A stretch of DNA of 64,000 bases, from positions 46,326 to 110,325 of the forward strand of contig DUQR01000043.1 in assembly GCA_012837715.1 (NCBI GenBank), given 5' to 3'. Below, piece after piece: positions 30,629 through 40,692 of this stretch (its first letter is position 1; each line of letters starts with the position of its first letter). The notes beneath the pieces were generated by a model that did no database searches, was not told where the DNA came from, and saw only the letters and a program-made list of their open reading frames with translations. Source of the stretch: Bacillota bacterium (lineage in GTDB: Bacteria; Bacillota; UBA4882; UBA10575). The position numbers and the translations under genes were made by a program.

Positions 30629-30957
30629 TTGAAATCGCCTCCTTCGGTGCTTGAGCTAAAAATAATTAGTTCTGGTTCTCCCCTTTGTTTCCTGCCTCAA
30701 TTATGCTTTGGGCCTCATTAGGGCTTTCTGCGTTGTCCTTTGCTTTAACAATGCCAAGCCCAATTTATCTTCAACACCATAGATCAGATTGGGATCTTTA
30801 TTGGCGACAGCGCAAAAAGCTTAATCATATTATAAGTTGTTTACAATATGATTACTTATACTTTTCAAAGATTGATTTAGTAGACAAAAAATGATAATCT
30901 ATTTTCAACATCGTGGCACGAGCATTATAATACTATCGAATGAGGGTTGATTTTTAG

Positions 30958-31404
30958 GTGAAAAATTTACGCGAAAAAATAACGGAAATTAGTGAATCTC
31001 TCCGCCGCAAGGGCTACCGGTTGACGCCGCAGCGGGAAGCCGTGATCAAGATTTTACTCGAAAACCCCAACCAGCATTTGGCCGCGGAAGACATCTACGC
31101 CATGGTGCGGAAGACCCATCCGGAGATCGGGATGGCCACCGTCTATCGGACGCTGGAACTATTAAGTAATGAGAAGATTATTAACCAGCTAAACTTTGAA
31201 GAGGGTTATAGCCGTTACGAGTTGGAAAGCCAAGCCCATCACCACCACTTAGTCTGCTTGAAGTGTGGGAAAATCACCGAGTTCAACGACAATTTACTGG
31301 AAAAAGTAGAGGAAGAGATCGCCAAAGAGCATACTTTCGCCATCGTCGGGCATCTGCTCAAGTTTTACGGCTATTGCGCCAACTGTGCCCCGCAGGAAAG
31401 ATGA
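30958..31404 (+). CDS. Fur family transcriptional regulator
   Basis: RRKGYRLTPQREAVIKILLENPNQHLAAEDIYAMVRKTHPEIGMATVYRTLELL, HHHHLVCLKCGKITEF, CANC; GTG start. Confidence 0.94.
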   Translation: MKNLREKITEISESLRRKGYRLTPQREAVIKILLENPNQHLAAEDIYAMVRKTHPEIGMATVYRTLELLSNEKIINQLNFEEGYSRYELESQAHHHHLVCLKCGKITEFNDNLLEKVEEEIAKEHTFAIVGHLLKFYGYCANCAPQER

Positions 31405-32159
31405 AACCATCTTTGCCAAAGCGTTACAACCAAAAGATTTTACGGGCCAACTTTGAGTTTGGTCTGATTGAACCGGGGGACCGGATCCTGATTGGCTTTT
31501 CCGGGGGGAAAGATAGTGCCTTATTGGTTTGGGCTTTAGGTCTGATGGCCAAAGCTGGGGTGATCAGAGCGGAGATCGCGGCGTTAACTCTGGATTTAGG
31601 GTTTACGCCCCGGGTTGATCCCCAACCATTACGGGAGCTCTGTGCCCGGGTGGGTGTGGAGTTTTATTATCTCCCTACTGACATCGGAGCGACCGCCCAG
31701 CTCGCGGACGACCACTGCGCAACTTGCTCCTACCTACGGAACGGCCGGTTGAACCGGTTTGCCACGACCCATGGGTTTAATAAAATCGCTTTGGCCCACC
31801 ACCATGATGATGCGGTGGAGACATTTCTCATGAGTATTCTTTACTCGGGACAGATCCGTACTTTTATGCCTAAAACCTATTTGGACCGGGTGGGGTTAAC
31901 GGTGATCCGTCCTTTGGTCTATTTGCGGGAAGCCGAAATTATTGCCGCCCAGGAGTTTATCCCTTATGCACCGGTGGCGCCGAGTTGTCCCTTTGATGGG
32001 TATACCTACCGGCAAAAAGTAAAAGATCTAATTCATACTTTGAATCAAGAACACCCTTGGGTTTATGCGAATCTGGCCAGAGCGATGCGGGCGGGTCGCC
32101 CTTTGCTCCTGTGGCCCCCCGCCATTGATCCACGGAAACAACCCCCGGATGGTTCTTGA
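31401..32159 (+). CDS. TtcA family tRNA 2-thiolation PP-loop protein
   Basis: ILIGFSGGKDSALLVWAL, CATCSYLR, IALAHHHDDAVETFLMSILYSG; overlaps the fur-like stop by 4 bp. Confidence 0.85.
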   Translation: MKPSLPKRYNQKILRANFEFGLIEPGDRILIGFSGGKDSALLVWALGLMAKAGVIRAEIAALTLDLGFTPRVDPQPLRELCARVGVEFYYLPTDIGATAQLADDHCATCSYLRNGRLNRFATTHGFNKIALAHHHDDAVETFLMSILYSGQIRTFMPKTYLDRVGLTVIRPLVYLREAEIIAAQEFIPYAPVAPSCPFDGYTYRQKVKDLIHTLNQEHPWVYANLARAMRAGRPLLLWPPAIDPRKQPPDGS

Positions 32160-32204
32160 CAGGGGAGTTAGTTCATACCTATAATCAGGGTGAAAGCAGA
32201 GGTA

Positions 32205-32465
32205 TTGGCTTATTGATAGTTGTGGCGAAGAACGGGAGAGTACCTTGACGGGAAGGTCAGAGAGGGGAAGTCGGCGGCTGGAAGCTTCCCTCCGGAACGA
32301 CAGGGGAAATGCCCCCGGGAGCCTTAAGGCCGAATTAAAAGTAGGTCTTAACGGGAACGCCCGTTACCGCGTAACAAGAGGGGGACCGCTGCCAAGGCCG
32401 GTCCAACCAGAGTGGAACCGCGAAGGAAAGACTTCGTCTCTGTCGGGAGACGGAGTTTTTTTTCG
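32205..32465 (+). promoter_or_regulatory. T-box leader (probably tRNA-Cys responsive) with terminator
   Basis: T-box AGAGTGGAACCGCG (32409-32422), AGTA motif in stem I, terminator GACTTCGTCTC..GAGACGGAGTTTTTTTT; precedes cysE-cysS. Confidence 0.9.
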
Positions 32466-32483
32466 GAATAAGGGGGTGTAAAA

Positions 32484-33131
32484 ATGTTCGTTTATCTTCG
32501 GGAAGGTATTAAAGCGGTCTTTCAACGGGATCCGGCCGCGCGTAGTCTTTGGGAGGTAATCCTTTGTTATCCCGGGTTTCATGCCCTCCTTGCTTACCGG
32601 ATTGCCCACTGGTTTTATCGACACAAATTGTATTTAATCGCCCGGATCATCTCCCAAATTACCCGTTTCTTCACCGGGATCGAGATTCACCCCGGGGCCA
32701 AAATCGGGAAAGGATTCTTTATCGACCATGGAATGGGCGTGGTGATCGGGGAAACAACGGAAATCGGGGATAATGTTACTATTTATCAAGGAGTTACCCT
32801 GGGTGGGACCGGTAAAGAGAAGGGAAAACGGCACCCCACCATCGGTGATAATGTGATTATTGCGGCCGGGGCGAAGGTCTTAGGCTCCATTACCGTAGGG
32901 GAGAATGCCAAGATTGGCGCCGGCGCGGTGGTTATTCGTCCGGTGCCTCCCAACTCGACGGTGGTGGGGGTTCCTGGACGAGTAGTGGTGCAGGACGGTG
33001 TTCGGGTCAGAACGCCCGATCTGGAGCACGGCCAGTTGCCCGACCCCATTTTAACCTACTGTGAGCAGTTGCAGAAACGGCTTGAAGTTTTGGAAAACCG
33101 GTTAGCCGGATTGGAAGAAGACCGGACTTAG
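32484..33131 (+). CDS. cysE: Serine O-acetyltransferase
   Basis: [60 protein letters not shown] hexapeptide repeats. Confidence 0.96.
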   Translation: MFVYLREGIKAVFQRDPAARSLWEVILCYPGFHALLAYRIAHWFYRHKLYLIARIISQITRFFTGIEIHPGAKIGKGFFIDHGMGVVIGETTEIGDNVTIYQGVTLGGTGKEKGKRHPTIGDNVIIAAGAKVLGSITVGENAKIGAGAVVIRPVPPNSTVVGVPGRVVVQDGVRVRTPDLEHGQLPDPILTYCEQLQKRLEVLENRLAGLEEDRT

Positions 33132-33152
33132 GAAAAAAAGGAGGCTTGACCA

Positions 33153-34586
33153 ATGGCGATTATGGTTTATAACACCCTTTCGAAAAAGAAGGAAGAGTTT
33201 GTGCCACGGGAACCGGGAAAAGTCAGCATTTACGTCTGTGGGGTGACCCCGTATAATTATGCCCACATCGGTAATGCCCGTCCTCCAGTGGTTTGGGATT
33301 GTATCCGGCGTTTTCTCCGTTACCGGGGGTATGAAGTCACCCTGGTTCAGAACTTTACCGATGTGGATGATAAAATTATCCTCCACGCCCACCAAACCGG
33401 GGAAGAACCTTTAGCCCTTTCCGCCCGTTTCGCCCAAATCTATCTGGAAGATATGGCGGCGTTGGGGGTCGAGCCGGCGACTTGGTATCCCAAGGTCTCG
33501 GCCCATATCCCCGAGATTATCAAGATGGTCCAAGGTTTAGTGGAGAAAGGCCATGCTTACCAATTGGACGAAGACGTCTACTTTGCCGTTGACACCTTCC
33601 CCGAATACGGGAAACTTTCCGCCCGTCCTTTAGATGAGATGCTCAGCGGGGCGCGGGTCGAGGCGGATCAACGGAAACGAAATCCCATGGATTTTGCCCT
33701 TTGGAAGGGGGCGAAACCGGGCGAGCCGGCCTGGGATTCGCCTTGGGGCAAAGGGCGTCCCGGTTGGCATATCGAATGCTCGGCCATGTCTTTGAAATAC
33801 TTGGGGAGCGGTTTTGATTTTCACGGCGGCGGTACAGATCTGGTCTTCCCCCATCACGAAAATGAGATTGCCCAGGCCGAAGCCTATTGTGGGACTAAAC
33901 CCTTCGTTCGTTACTGGCTCCATACGGCCTTTATCACGATGCGGGGAGATAAAATGTCCAAGTCCTTGGGTAACGTCGTCACCATTCGGGAAGCCTGTGC
34001 CCGCTTCTCGCCAAAGGTAGTCCGGTTTTGGCTGTTAGGCACCCATTACCGGAATCCCCTCAGTTTTGGGGAAGATGAATTAACGGCGGCGGCGAACGGT
34101 CTGGCCCGTTTAGAAACGACCCGGGATAATTGGCGTCACCTGCTCTCCACCCCGGTACACGAGGGGACCGGGGAGATTCCGGCGGAAGTCAGCACGGCGG
34201 TTTCCAACAGTAGGGACCGGTTTGTCAGTGCGATGGAGGATGATTTTAATACCGCGTTGGCCTTGGGGGTACTCTATGAATTAGTGCGGGATGTTAATAA
34301 ATGGGCTTTAGCCGAAGACTTTGTCCTGACGGCGGCGGGAGAAAAAGGGTTACGGGAAGCCCTTTCCCTCCTCGAAGAATTAGGCGGACTTCTGGGTATT
34401 TGGTTTAGTGAAGCGACGGTGGAAACCGGCCTCAGTGCCGAAGAGATCAATGCTTTAGTCGAACAGCGGCAAGCAGCAAGGAAGAAAAGGGATTTCAAAA
34501 CCGCCGATGCGATTCGGGATCGATTAAAAGCAGCGGGAATAATCGTGGAGGACACACCACAAGGGGTGCGTTGGCGCCGGATTTAA
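33153..34586 (+). CDS. cysS: Cysteinyl-tRNA synthetase
   Basis: [24 protein letters not shown]-type HIGH region, [43 protein letters not shown]. Confidence 0.97.
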   Translation: [477 protein letters not shown]

Positions 34587-34614
34587 AAAGCGGTCGTCGG
34601 TCCGCAAAGAGAGA

Positions 34615-34639
34615 CCGCCCGTTTTACGGGCGGTTTTTT
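34615..34639 (+). terminator. Terminator of cysS
   Basis: CCGCCCG-TTTTA-CGGGCGG plus TTTTTT; overlaps the 3' end of the opposing CAAX protease gene. Confidence 0.85.
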
Positions 34640-35553
34640 ATGGAAGGCTGGGTACTAGCCGGTGGACGGGGGCCGGGCGCTCGGCGGTAACGGCCATAAA
34701 GCAGCGTCGCCATTGTCGCCAGGCTGAGCAGGACCAGGCCGGAAAGGCCGGCTTCCGGACCGAAGGCGCCACCGGTCCAGAGCGGGGGACCAATCACTTC
34801 GACCTGGAAAAGGGTGGGAAAGGCTAACCCACTAACCCGGAAACCAAAAAGGTTCTGGAAGAAATTCCAGCTAAAATGGAGCGCGATCGGGAGATAAAGG
34901 GCGCCGGTTTCGATATAGGCGAAGGCAAAGAGAACCCCGGCGATTAAGATTCCGAACAAGCCAAAGAAGTTTAAGTGGGGATTATATAGATGGGCCAGAC
35001 TAAACAGAAAGGCAGAGAAAGCGATCCCCGGGGAGATTCCCCAGTGCGAGGCGAGGAGCGGTAGGTGAAAGCCGCGGAAAAGCAACTCTTCAAAGAGGGC
35101 AGAGACGAAAAAGGTCAGGGTGAGCCAGAGTAGATCGGTTGCGGCTAAAGCCGGTTCGGCCGTCACGCGGAGCCAACCTAAAGCGCCAAAGGCGAGAAAA
35201 AGAAGGCCAAAAAGGATACCGCCTAAACCAAACCCAAAACAAAGGTCGGGAAGGGCCGAGCGGGACGACGGAAAAAAGCGGGGGAGAAACCGTTGGCGGA
35301 AAATGAGTTTCTTGGCCCAGAAAAAGGCCAGTAATAAGGGGAGTAAACCGAAGAAAAGATTGACCAGGAAATTAGGGTAGAGGAGTTCCGGTTGGAGCTC
35401 CTCAAATTTCCACGTCCATTTAAGCAGGTGACCGAGGAGGTTGCCGAGAAATAAAAAAAGAACCTGGCTAGCAAGGAAAAGAAGATAAACCACCCCGATC
35501 ACGAATAAAGGATAGACGATGCGGCGCAGGTTGGGAAGGCTAGTCTTTTTCAT
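34624..35553 (-). CDS. CPBP/CAAX family intramembrane metalloprotease
   Basis: FEELLFRGFHLPLL, FLFSLAHLYNPHLNFFGLFGILIAGVLFAFAYIETGALYLPIALHFSWNF. Confidence 0.9.
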   Translation of the reverse strand: MKKTSLPNLRRIVYPLFVIGVVYLLFLASQVLFLFLGNLLGHLLKWTWKFEELQPELLYPNFLVNLFFGLLPLLLAFFWAKKLIFRQRFLPRFFPSSRSALPDLCFGFGLGGILFGLLFLAFGALGWLRVTAEPALAATDLLWLTLTFFVSALFEELLFRGFHLPLLASHWGISPGIAFSAFLFSLAHLYNPHLNFFGLFGILIAGVLFAFAYIETGALYLPIALHFSWNFFQNLFGFRVSGLAFPTLFQVEVIGPPLWTGGAFGPEAGLSGLVLLSLATMATLLYGRYRRAPGPRPPASTQPSIKNRP

Positions 35554-35682
35554 CTATATAAACCTCGCTTGTTGAATTTACAGGGATCTTTTCGCGATAA
35601 AAAAGAGGAATCCTTTTCCTTAGTAGAGAAGTTTCCTCGAAGATATGATGATCGCGGGGATAAAGCTAAAGCTGGTGACGGA

Positions 35683-36741
35683 ATGATTAAGACTGAAATT
35701 ATCCGCGTTAACCCGGAAGCGCCCGATGAAGGGGCATTGGCTCAGGCGGCGGCGATTCTGCGCCGGGGAGGACTGGTTGCTTTTCCCACAGAGACAGTAT
35801 ACGGCTTAGGGGCCGTTATTTATAACCGGGTTAGTGTAAAAAATATTTTTACCGTTAAAGGCCGGCCAGGGGACAATCCATTGATTGTCCATATTTATCG
35901 GGAAGAACAAATCTTTGAGCTTGCCCGGGAAACGCCGGCGGCGGCGATGGTCCTGGCCCGACGGTTCTGGCCCGGCCCGTTAACCATGATCTTGCCGAAA
36001 CGCGAAGGGATCCCGGTGGAGGTCAGCGCCGGTCTACCCACGGTCGCGATTCGGCTGCCTTCCCATCCGGTTGCCCGGGAACTTTTGCGCTTGACGGATC
36101 TGCCGGTGGCGGCGCCGAGTGCGAATCTTTCCGGTCGACCCAGTCCAACCCGGGGGAGCCACGTGATTACCGATCTGAATGGGAAGATTGAAATGATTAT
36201 TGATGCTGGTCCGACCGGAGTAGGGGTCGAGTCGACCGTGCTGGATCTGACTGGTCTTCGTCCGCGGATTCTCCGTCCCGGTGGGGTTACCCGTGAGATG
36301 CTGGAAGCGGTTTTGGGTGCGGGCGCCGTGGAGACGCCGGAAGCGCTCAATGACAGCCGTCCGTTGGCCCCCGGAATGAAATACCGGCATTATGCGCCAC
36401 AGGCGCCCCTCCGTCTGCTCACCGGCGAAACAAGAGTAATCCACACTTTTCTCCAAGAAAGGGTTGACCAGGCACGCCAGGCCGGAAAGAAGATCGGGGT
36501 AATCGGTTACGACGAAGACCAAGGCATTCCGTCTTGTCGAACGGAAGTCACTTTTTTTTCGTTGGGTCGGCGCAGCAACCCGGCGGAAGGGGCAGAGCGC
36601 TTGTTTCATCTCCTAAGACTCTGCGATCAGGCCGGAGTGGATGAAATATATGCGGTAGCGCCCCCGCGCACGGGGGTCGGAGAGGCGGTTTATAACCGTC
36701 TGCTTAAGGCTGCCGGCGGGAAAGTCGAGGAGATAAAATGA
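35683..36741 (+). CDS. tsaC: L-threonylcarbamoyladenylate synthase
   Basis: GGLVAFPTETVYGLGA, KGRPGDNPLIVHI, APSANLSGRPSPT, APGMKYRHYAP. ORF-track start at 35569 is upstream of the likely ATG 35683. Confidence 0.94.
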   Translation: MIKTEIIRVNPEAPDEGALAQAAAILRRGGLVAFPTETVYGLGAVIYNRVSVKNIFTVKGRPGDNPLIVHIYREEQIFELARETPAAAMVLARRFWPGPLTMILPKREGIPVEVSAGLPTVAIRLPSHPVARELLRLTDLPVAAPSANLSGRPSPTRGSHVITDLNGKIEMIIDAGPTGVGVESTVLDLTGLRPRILRPGGVTREMLEAVLGAGAVETPEALNDSRPLAPGMKYRHYAPQAPLRLLTGETRVIHTFLQERVDQARQAGKKIGVIGYDEDQGIPSCRTEVTFFSLGRRSNPAEGAERLFHLLRLCDQAGVDEIYAVAPPRTGVGEAVYNRLLKAAGGKVEEIK

Positions 36742-37478
36742 GTTCTCGTAGCCGGGTCTGGGGAGTTTGCTTGCTGTTATGCATTGTATTCTGTTGCACA
36801 CAGCCAGCCTTGAGCCAAAGAAAGGGGTTTTTAGTGGGCGAAACCTTGGAATATCAAGTTTTTACTAAAGGTCTGCCCATTGGGGAACAGATCTTCCGGC
36901 TCCGACGGGAAAAAGTGGTTCAGAACCGTCGTGTTTTTGAGATCGAGATGAGTTTACGCAGTTATGCCGCTTACGCTCTTTTTTATAGTTATGGCGAAGA
37001 GAACCTTTTGCACCTGGATGCCCAGGATCTTACCCCTGTGAGCCTGAAAAAGGTGATTAAAGAGAAGGACAAAGTTTGGGAAGAGCAGTATTATTTTGGC
37101 GGCGAAAAGGTGGAAAAACGGGTCTTGGTTCCCGGGAAGGCGGTCCAGATTTCGACCTATGAAGCCAAACACCCTCTTTTAGAGGGTCTCTCTTTGATTT
37201 ATTACCTCCGAAACCGGCCTTGGCGGCAAGGGCTGAACCAGGTTTATTATTTGACCAATAAAGGGGCGCAACCGGTTATTTATGAACATCGAGGGAAAGA
37301 GCGAATCCGGGTGCTAAATGATCACCACTGGGCGGAAGTCGTGCATGATCCTGTCTCCCAGGTCACAGTCTGGTTTTCCCAAGATGATGCGGTTTATCCG
37401 TTACGGATTCAAGTGGCGACCAATATCGGTGTTTTAACCGCCCGTTTGGTAAAGATCAACCATGGGTCGGACGAATAA
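36738..37478 (+). CDS. DUF3108-like exported protein
   Basis: Signal peptide then GETLEYQVFTKGLPIGEQIFRL.. beta-rich protein. Confidence 0.7.
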   Translation: MSSRSRVWGVCLLLCIVFCCTQPALSQRKGFLVGETLEYQVFTKGLPIGEQIFRLRREKVVQNRRVFEIEMSLRSYAAYALFYSYGEENLLHLDAQDLTPVSLKKVIKEKDKVWEEQYYFGGEKVEKRVLVPGKAVQISTYEAKHPLLEGLSLIYYLRNRPWRQGLNQVYYLTNKGAQPVIYEHRGKERIRVLNDHHWAEVVHDPVSQVTVWFSQDDAVYPLRIQVATNIGVLTARLVKINHGSDE

Positions 37479-37503
37479 TAATGGATTCAGACAGGAGGTA
37501 AAG

Positions 37504-38457
37504 ATGGTCCAGAATATACTCTTTGTCTGTACGGGGAATACTTGCCGTAGTCCGATGGCGGCGGCCTTGCTCCGACAGCTATTAAAAGAACGCAGTGATC
37601 TACAGGGGACGATTGGAATCTCTTCGGCCGGGCTCTATGCTTACCCCGGGGCGCCCGCTTCCCAGGAAGCGGTGGAAGTGATGCGGGGTTACGGGATCGA
37701 TCTCTCAACCCACTTAGCACGGGAGCTTGAGCAGGAAGAGTTGGCGGCAGCCGATTTAATCTTAACCATGACTCACGCCCAGAAAGAACAGATTCTCAAG
37801 ACTTATCCGGCCTTGAAGGATCGGGTCTTTGTCTTCAGAGAGTATCTGCGGAGTCGGGGCCGGGTTGATGGACCCGATGGTGATTTGCCCGATCCCTTTG
37901 GACAACCGGTGGAGGTGTACCGGCGGTGTGCCGCCGCGATCGAGAAAGATTTAAGGGCGCTAATCCAATTAATGGAAACAGACAAAAAGGACATTGGCCA
38001 ACAGAAAGGGGGGAGAAAGATGAGAATTGCCTTGGGTTCCGATCATGCCGGCGTTGATCTCAAAGCGGAGATCGCCCAATACCTACAGACCAACGGTTAT
38101 GAGTTCAAGGATTTTGGTGTTTTTTCCACCGAATCGGTTGATTACCCTGATCAAGCGGCTATTGTAGCAAAAGCAGTGGCTAAAGGCCAGTTTGACCAGG
38201 GGATTATTATATGTGGAACCGGAATCGGCGTTTCCATTTCGGCTAACAAAATAAAAGGGATTCGGGCAGCCCTTTGTCACGATGTTTTTTCAGCGCAGAT
38301 GGCCCGCGCCCACAATGATAGTAATGTATTGACTTTGGGTGCCCGGGTGGTTGGTCCGGGGCTTGCCCTCTCCATTGTCGAAGCCTACCTGAAGGGGGAA
38401 TTTGCCGGCGGACGTCACCAGCAACGGGTCGATAAAATCATGAAACTGGAAGAATGA
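37504..38457 (+). CDS. Fused low-molecular-weight protein phosphatase and ribose-5-phosphate isomerase B
   Basis: N-terminus ILFVCTGNTCRSPMA..DLPDPFGQP (LMW phosphatase) continuous with MRIALGSDHAGVDLKAEI..ICGTGIGVSISANKIKGIRAAL (RpiB). Confidence 0.9.
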   Translation: MVQNILFVCTGNTCRSPMAAALLRQLLKERSDLQGTIGISSAGLYAYPGAPASQEAVEVMRGYGIDLSTHLARELEQEELAAADLILTMTHAQKEQILKTYPALKDRVFVFREYLRSRGRVDGPDGDLPDPFGQPVEVYRRCAAAIEKDLRALIQLMETDKKDIGQQKGGRKMRIALGSDHAGVDLKAEIAQYLQTNGYEFKDFGVFSTESVDYPDQAAIVAKAVAKGQFDQGIIICGTGIGVSISANKIKGIRAALCHDVFSAQMARAHNDSNVLTLGARVVGPGLALSIVEAYLKGEFAGGRHQQRVDKIMKLEE

Positions 38458-38470
38458 AAAGGAGGAATAG

Positions 38471-39106
<636 letters not shown>

Positions 39107-39149
39107 GGATCGTTCTGAATAAAAAAGGGTTCAAAAGGGGGGAAGGCGA

Positions 39150-40274
39150 GTGCAGTGGTCGGTTTTCGGGTGGAATCTTGCCCTCCTGACCGGGATCGGG
39201 TTTGTTTTCGCTTTCCCGTTGACGGCATTTTGGACGAAAAAGGGGAACGCTTGGGGATTATTGGATCTGCCCCGGGAACGCCGGGTGCATGAAACCCCCC
39301 GCCCCTATACCGGCGGTTTAGCTATTTTCATTGCGTTTAGTCTTGGGCTTCTGCTCACCGGCGGGCTCACCTTCCCCCACGTTGGTCCGCTTCTCTTCGG
39401 GGGTTTAGCCATTTTCCTTTTGGGGTTCTTTGATGATAAATATGATTTACCGGCCGGGTGGAAACTCCTCGTCCAGCTTCTGGTCGCAGCCTTCATTACT
39501 TGCGCCGACGTGCGGATCGCCTATCTGACTAACCCCTTTGGGGATATGGTGGCTTTGGGCTGGAAGGGTTATCCTTTGACCATCATCTGGCTGGTGCTGA
39601 CGATTAATATTATCAATCTCATCGATGGGTTGGACGGTTTGGCGGCCGGGGTCTCGGCCATTGCCGGGGTCAGTCTGCTCATCATCGGGATGGGTCTTGG
39701 CCAGTCGGCGGCGGTGTTTCTCTGTGCGCTTTTAATCGGGGTTTTACTTGGTTTTCTCCCCTATAATTTTTACCCGGCCCGGGTTTTTATGGGTAATTCC
39801 GGGGCCTATTTCCTGGGTTACCTTTTGGGGGTCATTTCGGTGATGGGGGCATTAAAGATACCAACTGTTTTGGCCCTGGCCATCCCCGTTTTTGCCATGG
39901 GGATTCCCTTTTTGGATACGATCTGGGCGGTCTGGCGACGCTGGCGGGGCGGTAACCGGATCATGCGCCGCGACCTTTATCATATCCATTATTTATTGCT
40001 CACTTCCGGGCTCGGTCCTAGAAAGACCGTTCTTTTACTGTATGGTTTAAGTTTGCTTTCCGGATTGGCTTCGGTCTTTCTTTCCCGGGTTACCTTGTTG
40101 ATTGGACTCTTTATTTTACTCACGGGGATGGGCTTGCTCTTCTTTTGCCTCCGTGGCTTACTAAATATGCAAAGCGCCGCCCGGGAACGGGAAGCAGCGA
40201 CCAAGGCGGGAAAGGTTAAAGACCTCCGGGGGAGAGGGAACCCGGGCGAAATTCAGACCGGGACAAGGAGGTGA
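39150..40274 (+). CDS. MraY/WecA/TagO family glycosyltransferase 4
   Basis: FDDKYDLPAGWKLLVQL, NIINLIDGLDGLAAGVSAIA, GNSGAYFLGYLLG. Confidence 0.93.
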   Translation: MQWSVFGWNLALLTGIGFVFAFPLTAFWTKKGNAWGLLDLPRERRVHETPRPYTGGLAIFIAFSLGLLLTGGLTFPHVGPLLFGGLAIFLLGFFDDKYDLPAGWKLLVQLLVAAFITCADVRIAYLTNPFGDMVALGWKGYPLTIIWLVLTINIINLIDGLDGLAAGVSAIAGVSLLIIGMGLGQSAAVFLCALLIGVLLGFLPYNFYPARVFMGNSGAYFLGYLLGVISVMGALKIPTVLALAIPVFAMGIPFLDTIWAVWRRWRGGNRIMRRDLYHIHYLLLTSGLGPRKTVLLLYGLSLLSGLASVFLSRVTLLIGLFILLTGMGLLFFCLRGLLNMQSAAREREAATKAGKVKDLRGRGNPGEIQTGTRR

Positions 40275-40678
40275 TTAAGATCTGGCGCGAGCTAGCCTTT
40301 AATACCCGTGCCGCGACGGAATTTTTGGAGATCACCCGGGATTTAGCGGTCGATCTTCAAAAAGCCGGCGTGCGCCAAGGGGTAGGGACGATCTTTATCC
40401 CCCACACCACTGCTGGTTTAATGCTGAACGAGAATGCCGACCCGGATGTGCTTTATGATTTAAAGTTGGCTTTTGACCAAATCTTTCCCCATTCCTTAAA
40501 CCGGGCCCATCAGGAAGGGAATTCGGCAGCCCACCTCAGAGCGGCATTGGTTGGTTCTTCGCTTCACCTCCCGGTGGAGGACGGCCGTTTGCGGCTGGGG
40601 ACATGGCAAGGAGTATATTTGTGTGAATTTGATGGACCCCGAAGGCGTAGGATATTAGTTAGATGGGATGGTAATTAA
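40271..40678 (+). CDS. YjbQ family protein (secondary thiamine-phosphate synthase)
   Basis: GVGTIFIPHTTAGLMLNENADPDVLYDL, HLRAALVGSS, LGTWQGVYLCEFDGPRRRRI. Confidence 0.92.
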   Translation: MIKIWRELAFNTRAATEFLEITRDLAVDLQKAGVRQGVGTIFIPHTTAGLMLNENADPDVLYDLKLAFDQIFPHSLNRAHQEGNSAAHLRAALVGSSLHLPVEDGRLRLGTWQGVYLCEFDGPRRRRILVRWDGN

Positions 40679-40692
40679 AACGGGGTGATTTA

